Positions 41,501-48,797 of a DNA stretch of 64,000 nucleotides are shown piece after piece. Source of the stretch: Pseudoxanthomonas dokdonensis (GTDB taxonomy: Bacteria; Pseudomonadota; Gammaproteobacteria; Xanthomonadales; Xanthomonadaceae); the NCBI RefSeq assembly GCF_001431405.1, contig NZ_LDJL01000016.1, positions 1 through 64,000 on the forward strand. Direction: 5' to 3'. Position numbers and translations under genes: made by a program. Under the pieces are notes generated by a model. That model did no database searches. It was given only the letters and a program-made list of their open reading frames with translations, and was not told where the DNA came from. Every line of letters starts with the position of its first letter. Position 1 is the stretch's first letter.

Positions 41501-41951
41501 GCGGCAACTCCTTGCCCTTGACCTGTTCCAGGTGTTCGTCCAAGGCCAGCGCCACCCCCGGCAACAGATACAGGCCGTGCAGGCGGTGTTCCGGCTCATC
41601 GGCGGCCGCGCCCAGCGCGATGCCGGCGGTCAATGCCTCGCCGCTGTCCTGATCGCGGAACACCAGACTGATGTAGGTGGTGGCGGTGCGGCGCTTGCGG
41701 CCTTCCTCACCGCTGCGATAGACGCCCAGGCAATAGTCGCGGATGCTGCGCGCGCGATGGCTGCCGCCGGCCTGGGCATTGAAGCGGATACGGCTGCGGT
41801 CGCCACCCAGCAGCACGATCTGCAGGGCATCCAGCAACGCGCTCTTGCCGGCGCCGTTGGGAGCGATGATCGCGGTGGTCGGGTCCAGCGCCAGTGTCTG
41901 CGCCTCGAACAGGAAGAACTGCACCAGATGGATGCGCTCAAGCAGTTGCAT
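38520..41951 (-). CDS. SMC-like ATPase of a JetABC/MksFEB condensin (JetC/MksB)
   Basis: A 1143-residue SMC-type ATPase. Walker A is APNGAGKS (residues 30-37), a split head leads into long coiled coil (about 290-480 and 660-840) around a hinge-like centre. The ABC signature SGGE is at 1012-1015 and Walker B LILLDEFGDKID with Asp1048-Glu1049. It resembles JetC of Wadjet defence and MksB. These ring complexes extrude DNA loops, and in Wadjet systems they detect small circular DNA. GGAGGACAACG precedes the ATG, and its start overlaps the upstream gene by 14 nt. No JetD/MksG nuclease gene follows: fadH comes after 138 nt. Confidence 0.88.
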   Translation of the reverse strand: MQLLERIHLVQFFLFEAQTLALDPTTAIIAPNGAGKSALLDALQIVLLGGDRSRIRFNAQAGGSHRARSIRDYCLGVYRSGEEGRKRRTATTYISLVFRDQDSGEALTAGIALGAAADEPEHRLHGLYLLPGVALALDEHLEQVKGKELPLTWAAFREHINRRCKQAGSSAELHTVSERFVRDLLLRLRASPSANPDLNAYRKAFLNALNLQRVEDVDLFVRTLVAEDRPTDIGRFRALLDSFRQIKEKIEQVRQRIEAADLVEQQYARIAQQATRAASARALAAEYARDLYSEQLQAAETGVEQAQTQLADRRRQLSDSRAEREHLRDEHARGQAQLQGSQGYGEQAQLEELAGRDREQLVRLKKDLLREVAFVRERLRGIAALAIDGIDDTLLQTALADWDGWHAQLAALAAEDGLPWSPEDLHAQVQRSLQQATPLLAAVDRHARRCHASHDKLRDALASARQNQKRLSAGQAELHPDTARLMNYLRDAGIEARPVCDLVRVSDSSWQHAIEGYLRGNVEALLVPARDEERAVKLYRGLKGSSSVYGVKLALSSHARHRRGNDSAEAGSVAALLEGDNLEALAFLRRQLGELACVDSEAELVSSRQGLTRDGLLARGGGIERLRLPAAGDLKIGASDNRARLRVLREEIETAEAQLRQIEPQLRSADEAQRGLARLADATTVAQSLHEQVLEHRQLAARYSSQQQRRQSSLDPDLLHLSEQLQALSTQLQAQEARTEQLVGQEALAANAVEQAQRLLDGLREQEQRVAREAVDAFKHPDVDPNRVERLREELDQKYQALEERARRCEERGKDGDAQLARLLPGAWSGLAQYARDHGIELDFDGDAWRPARKLLQHELSRLRDTELVRYQGEADAAYDTAVETFRASVAATLNDNFTRLKTQIATLNRTLRASPPFSNHERYQFHYEVVAEFRELHRFIQRAAEIGSEDSLFGNAGEVPAAFRELIEDASAARAASSPLDDYRRFFRFEVQIRQDDRVIGTLSERMRSGSGGEHRAPLYVIAGAALAAAYGKSEAHPGGLGLILLDEFGDKIDAQNARATSNYLRSLGLQLVLAAPDTAQGTLSGVLDSYIELFRDGDLLQAERIEVTEAARALLLSDQFDLHPQLLEEETERIQRESAVG

Positions 41952-42597
41952 CGTTGTCCTCCATGTTGTCCTGGCCGGCATTTGAGGGCTCGTCGGCCGA
42001 CGCATCGTCGGCGCCGCCATCCCGGTTGTGCTGGTCCAGCCGCTGCAACCAGTGCTCGCCGACGATATCGACGATGGCCGGGCGCACCCGCAGATGGAAC
42101 GGCTGCGGATCGTCGTCGGATTCCACCAACCGGCCGACACCCCAGCGTTTGAGGCTGCGCGCCAGGGTCCGCAAGCTGCCGATGTCGGGCAGCGGACGGC
42201 CGGTCATCGATTGCCAGGCTTCCTGCAGGTCCGGTAGTTCGACCACCACTTCGCCGTGATCTTCGATCAGGCCCTGGCGCATCGCTTTGTCGTAGCGTTG
42301 CCGCAGCACCAGCAGGGCCAGGGTTTCATCGAGGGTGACCGGCACCCCTTCGCCGTGGCTGGGCAGTGCCACCACATAGCGGTAATGGGCGTTGCGTTCC
42401 AGACGGATGCCGAGCGGTTCCAGCGCGGCGACGAAATCGGCGAAATAGTCCTCGATCAGGTGATAGGCCACACGCGAACGGGCATCGCTGGCGTACAGCA
42501 CCTGTTCGCTGACCAGACGATAGGCGGCGCGCTCGAAATCAGCGACGGCATACAGGCCATTGGAGTTCTGGCTGAGGGTGTTCCAACTGCGTTTCAT
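41938..42597 (-). CDS. JetB/MksE-like condensin subunit (DUF4194-type)
   Basis: A 219-residue winged-helix KITE-type subunit. LYAVADFERAAYRLVSEQVLY, YFADFVAALEPLGIRLERN, LDETLALLVLRQRYDKA and LARSLKRWGVGRLVE fit the DUF4194 family. Its partners would be the kleisin-like protein upstream and the SMC protein downstream. It starts inside the stop of the upstream gene (ATGA) and overlaps the SMC gene by 14 nt, so the three are strictly cotranslated. The acidic tail after residue 195 (GADDASADEP) is probably disordered. Confidence 0.87.
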   Translation of the reverse strand: MKRSWNTLSQNSNGLYAVADFERAAYRLVSEQVLYASDARSRVAYHLIEDYFADFVAALEPLGIRLERNAHYRYVVALPSHGEGVPVTLDETLALLVLRQRYDKAMRQGLIEDHGEVVVELPDLQEAWQSMTGRPLPDIGSLRTLARSLKRWGVGRLVESDDDPQPFHLRVRPAIVDIVGEHWLQRLDQHNRDGGADDASADEPSNAGQDNMEDNDATA

Positions 42598-44048
42598 GCG
42601 GACTTCCGGTTAGGAGCGGTGCCGAGCCGATGGATGCGGAAATCCGGGCCGTGCAGAAAATCATTGTCACTGCTGTCGTCCGTGCCGGCGTCGATCAGTT
42701 CGACCCGGAACCCACGCAGCAGCCGCGACAGGGGATCCTCGCGGCGCAGGCCACCGACGCGCCGGCTGCGCAAGGCCAGGGTCAGCAAGGTCTGGTAGGC
42801 GCGCAGGTCGGGTATCGAATCAATGCTCAACTGGCGCGAGTCGATCTGAGTGGCCTGGCCGAGATGGCGACCGACATAGCGGGCCATGTCCTCGGCATTG
42901 ACCAGGCGGGCGCGCTTGATCTGTCGCAACAGTGACAGCCGTGCCAGTTGTTCCGGCGTCGGCGGCGCGTTGCTGTTGGCGCTGCGTGGAATCGGCTGCG
43001 GCTTGCGACGCGGCGGCCGCAGCCGGCTTTCGTCCATCAATGCGCCAGCAGCGACCGGCATCCGCTGTTGCTCCGGTGCGGCGACCAGGACGCCGCGCAC
43101 GGCACGCTGCAGCAACACGTCCAGCCGATCCGGCGCACGCAGGCGGTAGTCGAGGAAGGCCAGCGCCCGCCGATTGGCCTGGCGGATGTCGTCATCGAGC
43201 CGGCCCAGATATTCGTCGATCCGCTCCAGCTCATGCAGGCGCTGCAGGCCACGCTGCAGGCGCAGCGCGGCGCGTTGCTCATCACCAGCGGTCAGGTGCT
43301 CGCGGTACCAGTCCAGCAATCGCGCGCGCTGGGCCGGTTCCTGCAGTTGCCTGGCCATCGCCAGGATCGCGCTGCGTCGGGCCAGCGGATGATCGCTGGT
43401 ATGCAGCTCGGCATAGTCGCCAATGAACAACTGGCCGACATAGCGTTCAAACCATTGGCGGGCGAACTGGGCGGTGGTCTCGGCCTTGCTCAACTCCGGC
43501 ATCAGGTCGCGTACCTGCAGGCTCATCGATGACAACGACACCAGCAGCCGGCGTGCCTGGTCGGCGGCCTCGTCCAGTGCGTCGCCCGCGGCCTTGCCTT
43601 CGAGGATCTGCTGCAACTGCAATTCGACCGAGCGCATCTTGGCCGAGACGAAGGTCGGCCCGTGTTCGCCGAATTCGATCAAGGTCGCCAGCAGTCGCGA
43701 CACCAGCGGCGGCATCGAGACCATTTCGCGCGCGCCGATGCGTTCCTGGCGCAACCAGCCGGCGCCACGGAAGCGGTCATGGATGGCATTGGCGCGGACG
43801 TTGAGCGGTGCGTCGGAGACTTCGCCGTCCTCGCTTTCCCACGGATCGTCGGTCAGCAGGTAGCGCTCGACCGCGGCGGTGATATCGCGTCGCGGGATGC
43901 CGTCACTGGGCGGCAGTGGCGCGTCCGGGCCGAAGAACTCATCGAACAAACGGCACAGCAACAGCCAGTAGTGTTCGCGGTTGGGCGATGCCAGCGGTCC
44001 GAAAATGCCGCCGGGCAGGTTGGCGAACAGCGCAGGCACCGCTGTCAT
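42594..44048 (-). CDS. JetA/MksF-like kleisin subunit
   Basis: A 484-residue protein first in the three-gene condensin operon. ALFANLPGGIFGPLASPNREHYWLLLCRLFDEFF is the N-terminal pattern of JetA/MksF-type proteins, followed by helical stretches (VELQLQQILEG, LLVSLSSMSLQVRDLM) and a C-terminal winged-helix-like end. The kleisin would bridge the two SMC heads. I start at the ATG 44048. An upstream ATG adds 12 residues, and neither has a clear ribosome binding site. Family assignment rests on motif and gene order. Confidence 0.82.
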   Translation of the reverse strand: MTAVPALFANLPGGIFGPLASPNREHYWLLLCRLFDEFFGPDAPLPPSDGIPRRDITAAVERYLLTDDPWESEDGEVSDAPLNVRANAIHDRFRGAGWLRQERIGAREMVSMPPLVSRLLATLIEFGEHGPTFVSAKMRSVELQLQQILEGKAAGDALDEAADQARRLLVSLSSMSLQVRDLMPELSKAETTAQFARQWFERYVGQLFIGDYAELHTSDHPLARRSAILAMARQLQEPAQRARLLDWYREHLTAGDEQRAALRLQRGLQRLHELERIDEYLGRLDDDIRQANRRALAFLDYRLRAPDRLDVLLQRAVRGVLVAAPEQQRMPVAAGALMDESRLRPPRRKPQPIPRSANSNAPPTPEQLARLSLLRQIKRARLVNAEDMARYVGRHLGQATQIDSRQLSIDSIPDLRAYQTLLTLALRSRRVGGLRREDPLSRLLRGFRVELIDAGTDDSSDNDFLHGPDFRIHRLGTAPNRKSA

Positions 44049-44150
44049 CGCGTCTGCGGGCCCGGGCCTGCGCTGGAGATGCATGCAGGAGTGGGGCAAC
44101 GCGGCGCTGACGACATGGGCGGAAATCTGCAAACGTGAGATGGAAGGGTC

Positions 44151-44223
44151 GGCAGCGGGCCTTGCCCGCTGCCGTCGCTATCCTAACCGAAGCCACTGTC
44201 GCCACGGCAGCGGCTTCGCTGCC
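44151..44223 (-). terminator. Two hairpins between the oxidoreductase and condensin genes
   Basis: GGCAGCGGGC/GCCCGCTGCC (44151-44160 with 44164-44173) and GGCAGCG/CGCTGCC (44206-44212 with 44217-44223) lie in the 183 nt between two minus-strand genes. They probably end the upstream MFS-AKR-oxidoreductase message. The GGCAGCG arms are related, so they could also pair alternatively. Confidence 0.5.
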
Positions 44224-44231
44224 CGTTGGGT

Positions 44232-45254
44232 TCAGTCCCAGCCGTGCAGTACCAGCTTGCCGATGGTGCTGCCCGATTCCAGCCGGCGATGGGCTTCACG
44301 CAGGTTGGCCGCGTTGATCGGGCTCAGCCGCTCGCGGGCGATGCCGCTCAGCTGGCCGTCATCGATCAATCGAGCGACCCGCTCCAGGATGCGGCCCTGC
44401 TCGTCGATGTCGGCGGTTTTCAGCACCGGCCGGCCGAACATCATTTCCCAATGGATGCTGATGCACTTGAGCTTGTACGGGTCGCCCAGCGGCAATGCGT
44501 GCGCCGGTTCCACGATCAGGCCGATATGCCCCTGCGGGGCGATGATCTCGCCCATCACCTGCCAGTAGCCGTCGGTGCTGGCCAGGTTGACGATGGCATC
44601 GACGCTGTCGATGGACAGGGCCTGCAGCTGCGGTGGCAACGGTTGCCGATGGTTGATGACATGCTGCGCGCCGAGCTGCCGGCACCATTGCACGGTGTCC
44701 TCGCGCGAAGCGGTGGCGATGACGGTGAAGCCGGCACGGCGCGCCAGCTGGATGGCAATCGAGCCGACGCCGCCGGCGCCGCCGATGATCAGCAGGGTCT
44801 TGCCCTGGCCGCCGCGTTCGCTGTCATACGGCATCCGCTGGAACAGCAGTTCCCAGGCGGTGAGTGCGGTCAGCGGCAGCGCCGCCGCATCGGCATCGTC
44901 CAGCGAGCGCGGTGCATGGCCAACCACCCGCGCGTCTACCTGTTGCCACTGCGCGTTGCTGCCAGGCCGGGTCAGGTCACCGGCGTAGTACACCCGGTCG
45001 CCGGCGGCGAAGCCCTGGACGGCATCGCCCACCGCCTCGACCACGCCACAGGCGTCGTAACCGAGGATGCGCGGGGCGGCTTCCACCTTGTCCTTGGGCG
45101 CGCGGACCTTGGTGTCGACCGGATTGACCGACACCGCCGAAACCTTGACCAGCAGGTCGTGGCCGCTGGGCGCGTCGGGTTTGGGCAGATCCATGTCCTG
45201 CAGCGATTCGGGATCTTCAATCGGCAGGTAGCGGGTCAGGGCAATGGCTTTCAT
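44232..45254 (-). CDS. Zinc-type alcohol dehydrogenase-like oxidoreductase (quinone reductase type)
   Basis: A 340-residue MDR-superfamily protein. A GroES-like N-domain (VSVNPVDTKVR, ILGYDACGVVEAVGD, GDRVYYAGD) and a Rossmann domain (TLLIIGGAGGVGSIAIQLAR) are visible. The structural zinc cysteines of classical alcohol dehydrogenases are absent, so it probably acts as an NADPH-dependent quinone or enone reductase. Third gene of a minus-strand operon with an aldo/keto reductase (34 nt upstream) and an MFS exporter. Confidence 0.9.
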   Translation of the reverse strand: MKAIALTRYLPIEDPESLQDMDLPKPDAPSGHDLLVKVSAVSVNPVDTKVRAPKDKVEAAPRILGYDACGVVEAVGDAVQGFAAGDRVYYAGDLTRPGSNAQWQQVDARVVGHAPRSLDDADAAALPLTALTAWELLFQRMPYDSERGGQGKTLLIIGGAGGVGSIAIQLARRAGFTVIATASREDTVQWCRQLGAQHVINHRQPLPPQLQALSIDSVDAIVNLASTDGYWQVMGEIIAPQGHIGLIVEPAHALPLGDPYKLKCISIHWEMMFGRPVLKTADIDEQGRILERVARLIDDGQLSGIARERLSPINAANLREAHRRLESGSTIGKLVLHGWD

Positions 45255-45288
45255 CGACGTTTACTCCGGGCGGGGAAGGGTTGGCGTT

Positions 45289-46320
45289 CTAGACCGGCAG
45301 CGGGCTGCGTTCGGAGAACTGGCCGCGCCAGTAGGGATAGTAAGGATAGGGCGGCTCGACCAGGCTGGCGGCGTCCAGCCGCGCCATCTGATCGGCGGAA
45401 AGCCGCCAGCCGGCCGCGCCGAGGTTCTGTTGCAGCTGTTGTTCGTTGCGGGCGCCGATCAGCACGGTCGACACGGTTGGTCGCTGCAACAGCCAGTTGA
45501 TGGCGATTTGCGCAATCTGGCGGCCGGTCTCGCCGGCAATCTGTTCCAGCACGTCGAGGACGTTGAACAGATGCTCATCGCTGACCGGCGGCGCGAAGCC
45601 GGCGGTATCGTGCAGGCGGCTGGTGGCCGGCAGCGGTTGGCCGCGGCGCAGCTTGCCGGTCAGCCGGCCCCAGCCGAGGGGGCTCCAGACCACCGCGCCG
45701 ACCCCCTGGTCGATGCCCAGCGGCATCAGCTCCCATTCGTAGTCACGTCCAATCAGTGAGTAATAGGTCTGGTTGGCGACGTAGCGCGACCAGCCGTGGT
45801 GTGCCGACACGTCCAGCGACTTCATCAACTGCCAACCAGAGAAATTGGATACGCCGAGGTAGCGGACCTTGCCGGCACGTACCAGATCGTCGAGCGTCGA
45901 CAGGGTCTCCTCGATCGGCGTCATCGCGTCGAACGCATGCAGCTGCAGCAGGTCCAGGTAATCGGTGCCCAGCCGCCGCAGCGACGCATCGATCGCCTTC
46001 AGCAGCCGCAGCCGGGAACTGCCGGCATCGTTGGCGCCGTCGCCGAGCCGCAGGCCGGTCTTGCTGGACAGGATGACCTGGTCGCGGCGGCCGCGGATGG
46101 CCTGGCCGAGGATGGATTCGGACTCGCCGTCGGAATAGACATCGGCGGTATCGAAGAAGTTGACTCCGGCCTCCAGCGCCAGGTCGATCATGCGCCGTGC
46201 CTGCACGGCATCGGTATCGCCCCAGGCGCTGAACAGCGGCCCCTTGCCGCCAAAGGTGCCGGCACCGAAGCCGAGCGCGGAGACCTGCAGGCCGGAGCGG
46301 CCGAGGGATCGGGTTTCCAT
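45289..46320 (-). CDS. Aldo/keto reductase
   Basis: A 343-residue TIM-barrel NADPH-dependent carbonyl reductase. METRSLGRSGLQVSALGFG opens it, followed by catalytic NFFDTADVYSDGESE (Asp/Tyr), QVILSSKTG (Lys), YLDLLQLHAFD (His), KVRYLGVSNFSGWQ and VSTVLIGARNEQQLQQNL. Substrate unknown, probably aldehydes. AAGGACCCCTC is before the ATG. It lies 39 nt behind the MFS gene and 34 nt ahead of the oxidoreductase. Confidence 0.93.
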   Translation of the reverse strand: METRSLGRSGLQVSALGFGAGTFGGKGPLFSAWGDTDAVQARRMIDLALEAGVNFFDTADVYSDGESESILGQAIRGRRDQVILSSKTGLRLGDGANDAGSSRLRLLKAIDASLRRLGTDYLDLLQLHAFDAMTPIEETLSTLDDLVRAGKVRYLGVSNFSGWQLMKSLDVSAHHGWSRYVANQTYYSLIGRDYEWELMPLGIDQGVGAVVWSPLGWGRLTGKLRRGQPLPATSRLHDTAGFAPPVSDEHLFNVLDVLEQIAGETGRQIAQIAINWLLQRPTVSTVLIGARNEQQLQQNLGAAGWRLSADQMARLDAASLVEPPYPYYPYWRGQFSERSPLPV

Positions 46321-46359
46321 GAGGGGTCCTTGCGAATAGTCGGGAAGAGGGAGGTGCAA

Positions 46360-47574
46360 TCAGGCGCAGCTGCTGGCGATGTCCTGGTCGCGCGCCTGGC
46401 GCCGGCTCAGGGCCAGGCTCCACAGCGCGACGGCCAGTGCCGACAGCGGGATCAACGCGGCGACCCAGGGCAGTGCCTGCAGGCCCAGCCCATGGGCAAT
46501 CACCACGCCGCCGAGCCAGGCACCGAGCGCATTGCCCAGGTTGAAGGCACCGATATTGAGACTGGAGGCCAGGTTCTGCGCGGCGCCGGCCTGGCGCAGC
46601 ACCATCAACTGCAATGGTGAAACCGTGGCAAACGCGGCGGCGCCCAGCAGGCCGGTGAACAGCACCATCGCCCAGCGCAGGTGCAGGACCAGGCCCATCG
46701 CCGCCATCACCAGCGCCAGTGCCAGCAGGGTGACCAGCAGCGCCCTGGTCAGATTGCGATCGGCCAGCCGGCCGCCGAGCAGGTTGCCGGCGATCATGCC
46801 GACGCCGAACACCAGCAGGATCGGCGACACCGCACTGTCGGCGAAACCGGTGACCTGGGTCAGCAGTGGCTGGATGTAGGTGTACACGGTGAACATGCCG
46901 CCGAAGCCGAGCACCGTCATCAGCAGCCCCAGCATCACCTGCGGTTGCGCCAGGGCCCGCAGCTCGGTGGCAAACGCCACCGGCGCCGGCCGCTCGCGGT
47001 CGGCCGGGACCCACAAGGCAATGATCACGGTCGCCAGCACCCCAATCAGGCTGACCGCCCAGAAGGTCGAACGCCAGCCGAAGTGCAGGCCCAGCCAGGC
47101 ACCGGCGGGCACGCCGAGCAGGGTCGCCACGGTCAGCCCGGTGAACATGATGGAAATCGCCGACGCCTTGCGATCCTCGGCGACCAGCCCGGTCGCGACC
47201 ACCGCGCCAACCCCGAAGAAGGTGCCGTGCGCCAGTGAAGTGATGACCCGCGCCAGCATCAGCACCGCATAGTTGGGCGCCAGCGCGCACAACAGGTTGC
47301 CAAGGGTGAATACCAGCATCAGCGCCACCAGCACGGTCTTGCGTGGCAGCCGGCTGCTGGCCGCGGTCAGCAGCGGCGCACCGACGAATACGCCCAGTGC
47401 GTAGCCGGAAATCAGCAGCCCGGCCTGCGCCAGTGACACCTGCAGATCGCCGGCGACCTGCATCAACAGACCCATGATCACGAATTCAGTGGTGCCGATG
47501 CCGAAGGCGCCGGCGGTCAGCGCGTACAGGCCGATGGGGAGCGGAGATTTGGCGGATGCCGTGGAACGGGCCAT
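46360..47574 (-). CDS. MFS exporter, AraJ/YdhP-like
   Basis: A 404-residue 12-span drug:H+ antiporter-1 type transporter. GIGTTEFVIMGLLMQVAGDL in helix 1 and RVITSLAHGTFFGVGAVVA in helix 4 are typical of the AraJ/YdhP subgroup. The motif A loop (ASSRLPRKTVLV) is present after helix 2. First gene of the operon and divergent from the LysR regulator 98 nt away, which suggests induction by an exported compound. Confidence 0.92.
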   Translation of the reverse strand: MARSTASAKSPLPIGLYALTAGAFGIGTTEFVIMGLLMQVAGDLQVSLAQAGLLISGYALGVFVGAPLLTAASSRLPRKTVLVALMLVFTLGNLLCALAPNYAVLMLARVITSLAHGTFFGVGAVVATGLVAEDRKASAISIMFTGLTVATLLGVPAGAWLGLHFGWRSTFWAVSLIGVLATVIIALWVPADRERPAPVAFATELRALAQPQVMLGLLMTVLGFGGMFTVYTYIQPLLTQVTGFADSAVSPILLVFGVGMIAGNLLGGRLADRNLTRALLVTLLALALVMAAMGLVLHLRWAMVLFTGLLGAAAFATVSPLQLMVLRQAGAAQNLASSLNIGAFNLGNALGAWLGGVVIAHGLGLQALPWVAALIPLSALAVALWSLALSRRQARDQDIASSCA

Positions 47575-47650
47575 GGTCGGGTCTCATCAGGGAAGCGCGC
47601 AGCTTAGGCACTTCCCATTCCGGCAAAAACCGGGTAAATCGACAATGACT

Positions 47651-47667
47651 TTCAACAGAATATTGAA
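47651..47667. promoter_or_regulatory. Candidate LysR-type operator
   Basis: TTCAA (47651-47655), 7 nt, TTGAA (47663-47667): an AT-rich interrupted palindrome in the intergenic region, ending 5 nt before the regulator ATG. LysR regulators usually bind such dyads to repress their own gene and activate the divergent one. Confidence 0.4.
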
Positions 47668-47672
47668 TATAG

Positions 47673-48602
47673 ATGCAACATCTGGACGACATCCGGCTGT
47701 TCCTGGCCGTGCTCGACCAAGGCTCGATCAGCGCCGCCGCACGCAGCCTCGACGTGTCGGTCGCGGTCGCCAGCCAACGGCTCAAGCGGCTGGAACGCGC
47801 GCTCGGCGTGCGCCTGTTCCACCGCACCACCCGCCGCCTGCACGTGACCGCCGAGGGCGAGGCGCTGGCCGAGCGCGGCCGCGGCCCGGTCGAAGAACTG
47901 GAAGCACTGGCCAGCGGCCTGCGCCATGACGCCAGCGAAGTGGCCGGCAACCTGCGGGTGACCCTGTCGGCAAGCTTCGGGCGCCAGCACGTATCGCCGC
48001 TGCTGCCGGCGTTCCTGGCCCGCTATCCGCAGGTCCGGCTGAGCGTGCACCTGACCGACCAGGTCGTCGATCTGGTCAGCGAAGGTTTCGATCTGGCGAT
48101 CCGCATCGGCGCGCTGCAGGACTCGGCGCTGGTCGCCCGCAGCATCGCCCCCAACCGACGGGTGTTGTGCGCATCGCCGGACTACCTGCGTCGCCGTGGC
48201 CAGCCACGCACGCCGCAGGATCTGGCCGCTCACGATTGCCTGCAGTTGTTTGGCAGCCAGGGCCGGCAGGACAGCTGGCAGTTGCTGGACGCCGATGGCC
48301 GCAGCCACTCGGTGCGCGTGCACGGGCGCTTGGAAAGCAACTTCGGCGAACTGCTGCGCGATGCCGCGGTGGCCGGCGAGGGCATCGCCGTGCATTCGGT
48401 CTGGCATGTGGCCGAGGATCTGCGCGCCGGCCGCCTGCAAGTGGTGCTGCCCGACTATCCGCCAGCCACCACCAGCATCAGTGCGGTGATGCCGCAGCGG
48501 CGGCTGGTGCCGCCACGGGTGACCGCATTCGTCGACATGCTGGTGGATGCGTTCGCCGATGATCCACCATGGGAACGGACGCTGCAGGCCGGCAAGCGCT
48601 GA
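47673..48602 (+). CDS. LysR family transcriptional regulator
   Basis: A 309-residue regulator. The N-terminal winged helix (about 1-60: FLAVLDQGSISAAARSLDVS, VSQRLKRLERALGVRLFHRTTR-like) and the effector domain from 90 onward are complete. The closest subgroup is the large DsdC/CrgA-like set. The ATG has no recognisable ribosome binding site and lies within 6 nt of the palindrome, so a leaderless or weakly translated message is possible. Likely controls the divergent MFS-aldo/keto reductase-oxidoreductase operon. Confidence 0.93.
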   Translation: MQHLDDIRLFLAVLDQGSISAAARSLDVSVAVASQRLKRLERALGVRLFHRTTRRLHVTAEGEALAERGRGPVEELEALASGLRHDASEVAGNLRVTLSASFGRQHVSPLLPAFLARYPQVRLSVHLTDQVVDLVSEGFDLAIRIGALQDSALVARSIAPNRRVLCASPDYLRRRGQPRTPQDLAAHDCLQLFGSQGRQDSWQLLDADGRSHSVRVHGRLESNFGELLRDAAVAGEGIAVHSVWHVAEDLRAGRLQVVLPDYPPATTSISAVMPQRRLVPPRVTAFVDMLVDAFADDPPWERTLQAGKR

Positions 48603-48797
48603 GCCCGGCGTGCTTGCCTGCGGCAGGCCGCCGCCAGCGCGTCCGGGGCCGGGGACGGACGCGCCACAGCCGGGCGAACGCCACCCGTTCGCAGCTCGCG
48701 AGCCAGACGACCCGGAAAGGACGACCGCTCGTCAACCTTGGCGTGGACTGCCATTGGTCTGGCAAAATGGGCGGGTTTCTTTCCCCATGAGTGCGCC

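Noticed and set aside
39933..42152. Long + strand open frame antisense to the SMC gene
   Set aside because: The minus strand shows clear Walker motifs and coiled coil. The antisense product has no domain pattern.
44151..44223. Hairpins as part of a repeat family with the stem at 8855-8876
   Set aside because: They share only a short CGGGC-TTGCCCG-like centre. The flanks differ, so common origin is not supported.
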